From Pseudomonas sp. DTU12.3 (GTDB lineage: Bacteria > Pseudomonadota > Gammaproteobacteria > Pseudomonadales > Pseudomonadaceae): a stretch of DNA of 64,000 nt. Each line of letters opens with the position of its first letter. The first letter of the stretch is position 1. The notes below the pieces were generated by a model, which was given only the letters and a program-made list of their open reading frames with translations, was not told where the DNA came from and did no database searches. Location: positions 5,792,501-5,856,500 of the forward strand of contig NZ_CP027218.1 of the NCBI RefSeq assembly GCF_004124275.1, read 5' to 3'. The position numbers were made by a program, and so were the translations under genes. This document shows positions 62,425-64,000 of the stretch, piece by piece.

Positions 62425-62584
62425 TTTGGTCGGTGTGCAGGCAGCATTCGTCATATTGATCAGCTTATTGGCAAAACGACGACACTTTGCGTCTTATTAA
62501 CGTGCTCTACGCTCCCTAGAATGGCTGGCATCTTTTCCTATACTCAGACGCGCATCCCGCGTCGGGTCGCCAGCAAGGTCAGCC
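62425..62584. promoter_or_regulatory. davB upstream region
   Basis: A CTATACT at 62538-62544 matches the core -10 of sigma-S promoters and also fits TATAAT in four to five of six positions. It lies about 40 bp before the ATG. No -35 is visible. AAGG precedes the ATG by 7 bp. Confidence 0.4.
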
Positions 62585-64000
62585 ATGAACAAGAACAATC
62601 GCCATCCTGCAGACGGTAAGAAACCAGTCACCATTTTCGGCCCGGACTTTCCGTTCGCGTTCGACGACTGGATCGAACACCCGGCTGGCCTCGGCAGTAT
62701 TCCTGAACATAATCACGGCGCCGAAGTGGCGATTGTCGGGGCAGGCATTGCCGGTCTGGTGGCCGCTTACGAGCTGATGAAGCTTGGCCTGAAACCGGTG
62801 GTTTATGAGGCGTCGAAGCTTGGTGGTCGGCTGCGCTCGCAAGCGTTCAACGGCACTGATGGCATCGTCGCTGAACTCGGTGGCATGCGCTTCCCGGTCT
62901 CTTCCACGGCGTTCTATCACTACGTCGACAAGCTCGGCCTTGAGACCAAACCTTTCCCGAACCCGCTGACGCCAGCCTCTGGCAGCACCGTGATCGACCT
63001 GGAAGGCAAAACCCATTACGCACAGAAACTGGCGGATCTTCCTGCGCTGTTTCAGGAAGTGGCTGACGCCTGGGCGGATGCACTGGAAGCCGGCTCGCAG
63101 TTCGCCGATATCCAGCAAGCCATCCGTGAACGTGATGTGCCGCGCCTGAAAGAGTTGTGGAACACCTTGGTGCCGCTGTGGGATGACCGCACGTTCTATG
63201 ACTTCGTCGCCACCTCGGAAGCCTTCGCCAAACTGTCGTTCCATCACCGCGAAGTGTTCGGTCAGGTCGGTTTCGGTACCGGCGGCTGGGACTCGGATTT
63301 CCCTAACTCAATGCTGGAAATCTTCCGCGTGGTGATGACCAACTGCGACGATCACCAGCACCTGGTGGTCGGTGGCGTTGAACGAGTACCGCAAGGTATC
63401 TGGCGTCACGTACCGGAGCGTTGCGTACACTGGCCAGCAGGCACCAGTCTGAAATCCCTGCACCGTGGCGCGCCGCGCTCCGGCGTGAAGAAAATCGCTC
63501 ATGCGCCGGATGGCCGTTTCGCCGTCACCGACAACAACGGCGACACCCGCGAATACGCTGCTGTGCTCACCACTTGCCAGAGCTGGCTGCTGACCACGCA
63601 GATCGAGTGCGACGAAACCCTGTTCTCGCAGAAGATGTGGATGGCGCTTGATCGCACTCGCTACATGCAATCTTCGAAGACTTTCGTGATGGTCGACCGG
63701 CCGTTCTGGAAGGACAAGGACCCGGAGACCGGCCGCGATTTGATGAGCATGACCCTCACCGATCGCCTGACCCGTGGCACCTATCTGTTCGACAACGGAG
63801 ACGACAAACCGGGCGTGATCTGCCTGTCGTACTCGTGGATGAGCGACGCCTTGAAGATGCTCCCGCACCCGGTGGAAAAACGCGTTGAACTGGCGCTGAA
63901 CGCGTTGAAAAAGATCTACCCGAAAGTCGACATCGCCGCACGGATCATTGGCGATCCGATCACCGTTTCCTGGGAAGCCGATCCGTATTTCCTCGGTGCG
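62585..64000 (+). CDS. davB: Lysine 2-monooxygenase DavB (5' part, runs off the window)
   Basis: FAD-dependent monooxygenase that converts L-lysine to 5-aminovaleramide, the first step of the 5-aminovalerate route. The 472 residues present contain the FAD-binding Rossmann motif VAIVGAGIAGLVAAYELM (about residues 54-71), YEASKLGGRLRSQAF, the ELGGMRFPVSS segment and FGTGGWDSDFPNSM. It is much more similar to P. putida DavB, as I recall it, than to tryptophan 2-monooxygenase IaaM, its close relative. The reading frame is open to the last base, and the missing C terminus should be about 85-90 residues. Confidence 0.88.
   Translation, partial: MNKNNRHPADGKKPVTIFGPDFPFAFDDWIEHPAGLGSIPEHNHGAEVAIVGAGIAGLVAAYELMKLGLKPVVYEASKLGGRLRSQAFNGTDGIVAELGGMRFPVSSTAFYHYVDKLGLETKPFPNPLTPASGSTVIDLEGKTHYAQKLADLPALFQEVADAWADALEAGSQFADIQQAIRERDVPRLKELWNTLVPLWDDRTFYDFVATSEAFAKLSFHHREVFGQVGFGTGGWDSDFPNSMLEIFRVVMTNCDDHQHLVVGGVERVPQGIWRHVPERCVHWPAGTSLKSLHRGAPRSGVKKIAHAPDGRFAVTDNNGDTREYAAVLTTCQSWLLTTQIECDETLFSQKMWMALDRTRYMQSSKTFVMVDRPFWKDKDPETGRDLMSMTLTDRLTRGTYLFDNGDDKPGVICLSYSWMSDALKMLPHPVEKRVELALNALKKIYPKVDIAARIIGDPITVSWEADPYFLGA

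Noticed and set aside
62425..62584. Sigma-54 promoter for davB (TGGCA...TTGCG near 62470-62492)
   Set aside because: The GG-to-GC distance is about 19 bp, not the 12 bp needed for a -24/-12 promoter.

Overview
The window is a continuous stretch of chromosome from a Pseudomonas of the P. fluorescens lineage. The evidence is the gene content and order, which I recall as largely matching P. aeruginosa PAO1 PA0574-PA0668, the GC-rich codon use, and many Pseudomonas-type REP/REPIN elements (the 'gtgggagcgggcttgctcgcg' and 'gtaggagctgcc' families). Nearly all genes are core housekeeping genes. No prophage, insertion sequence, CRISPR array or toxin cluster is visible.

Layout, left to right. (1) 1-8.3 kb: a strong rRNA-type promoter firing leftward out of the window, then tyrS, a MepM-like M23 endopeptidase, anmK, erpA, argC, hemJ, a flavin-dependent oxidoreductase and a DUF805 protein. 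(2) 8.3-13.6 kb: SDR, HIT protein, coq7, speD, OsmC-type protein, vfr and a lipoate-ligase-family protein. (3) 13.7-21.9 kb: the split tryptophan genes, trpGDC and rpe-gph-trpE, all on the minus strand, separated by the autotransporter esterase gene estP. Each half is preceded by a short Trp-containing leader ORF. (4) 22-31.4 kb: an iron-dependent alcohol dehydrogenase and an agt-like locus (ABC transporter agtABCD, response regulator agtR, sensor kinase agtS). (5) 31.5-42.8 kb: DUF3530 protein, DjlA-like protein, murU-amgK, then lptD-surA-pdxA-rsmA-apaG-apaH-glpE. (6) 43-48 kb: prkA (yeaG), yeaH and spoVR (ycgB). (7) 48-56.7 kb: cca, folK-folB, plsY, tsaD and the rpsU-dnaG-rpoD operon. (8) 56.8-64 kb: the multidomain c-di-GMP protein RmcA, tRNA-Ile2(CAU), an lrp-like regulator, a tandem array of 134-bp REPIN units, and the 5' part of a DavB-type lysine 2-monooxygenase gene that runs off the end.

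Functional links. AnmK, MurU and AmgK belong to the cell-wall recycling route that rebuilds UDP-MurNAc. The Agt system is known in P. aeruginosa for uptake of 4-aminobutyrate and 5-aminovalerate, and 5-aminovalerate is the product of the DavB/DavA lysine route that starts at the right edge. LptD and SurA serve outer-membrane assembly. The most interesting regulatory signal is the pair of homologous Trp leaders. The one for trpE is in frame with, and forms the last codons of, gph. The most unusual DNA structure is the near-identical tandem REPIN array between lrp and davB.
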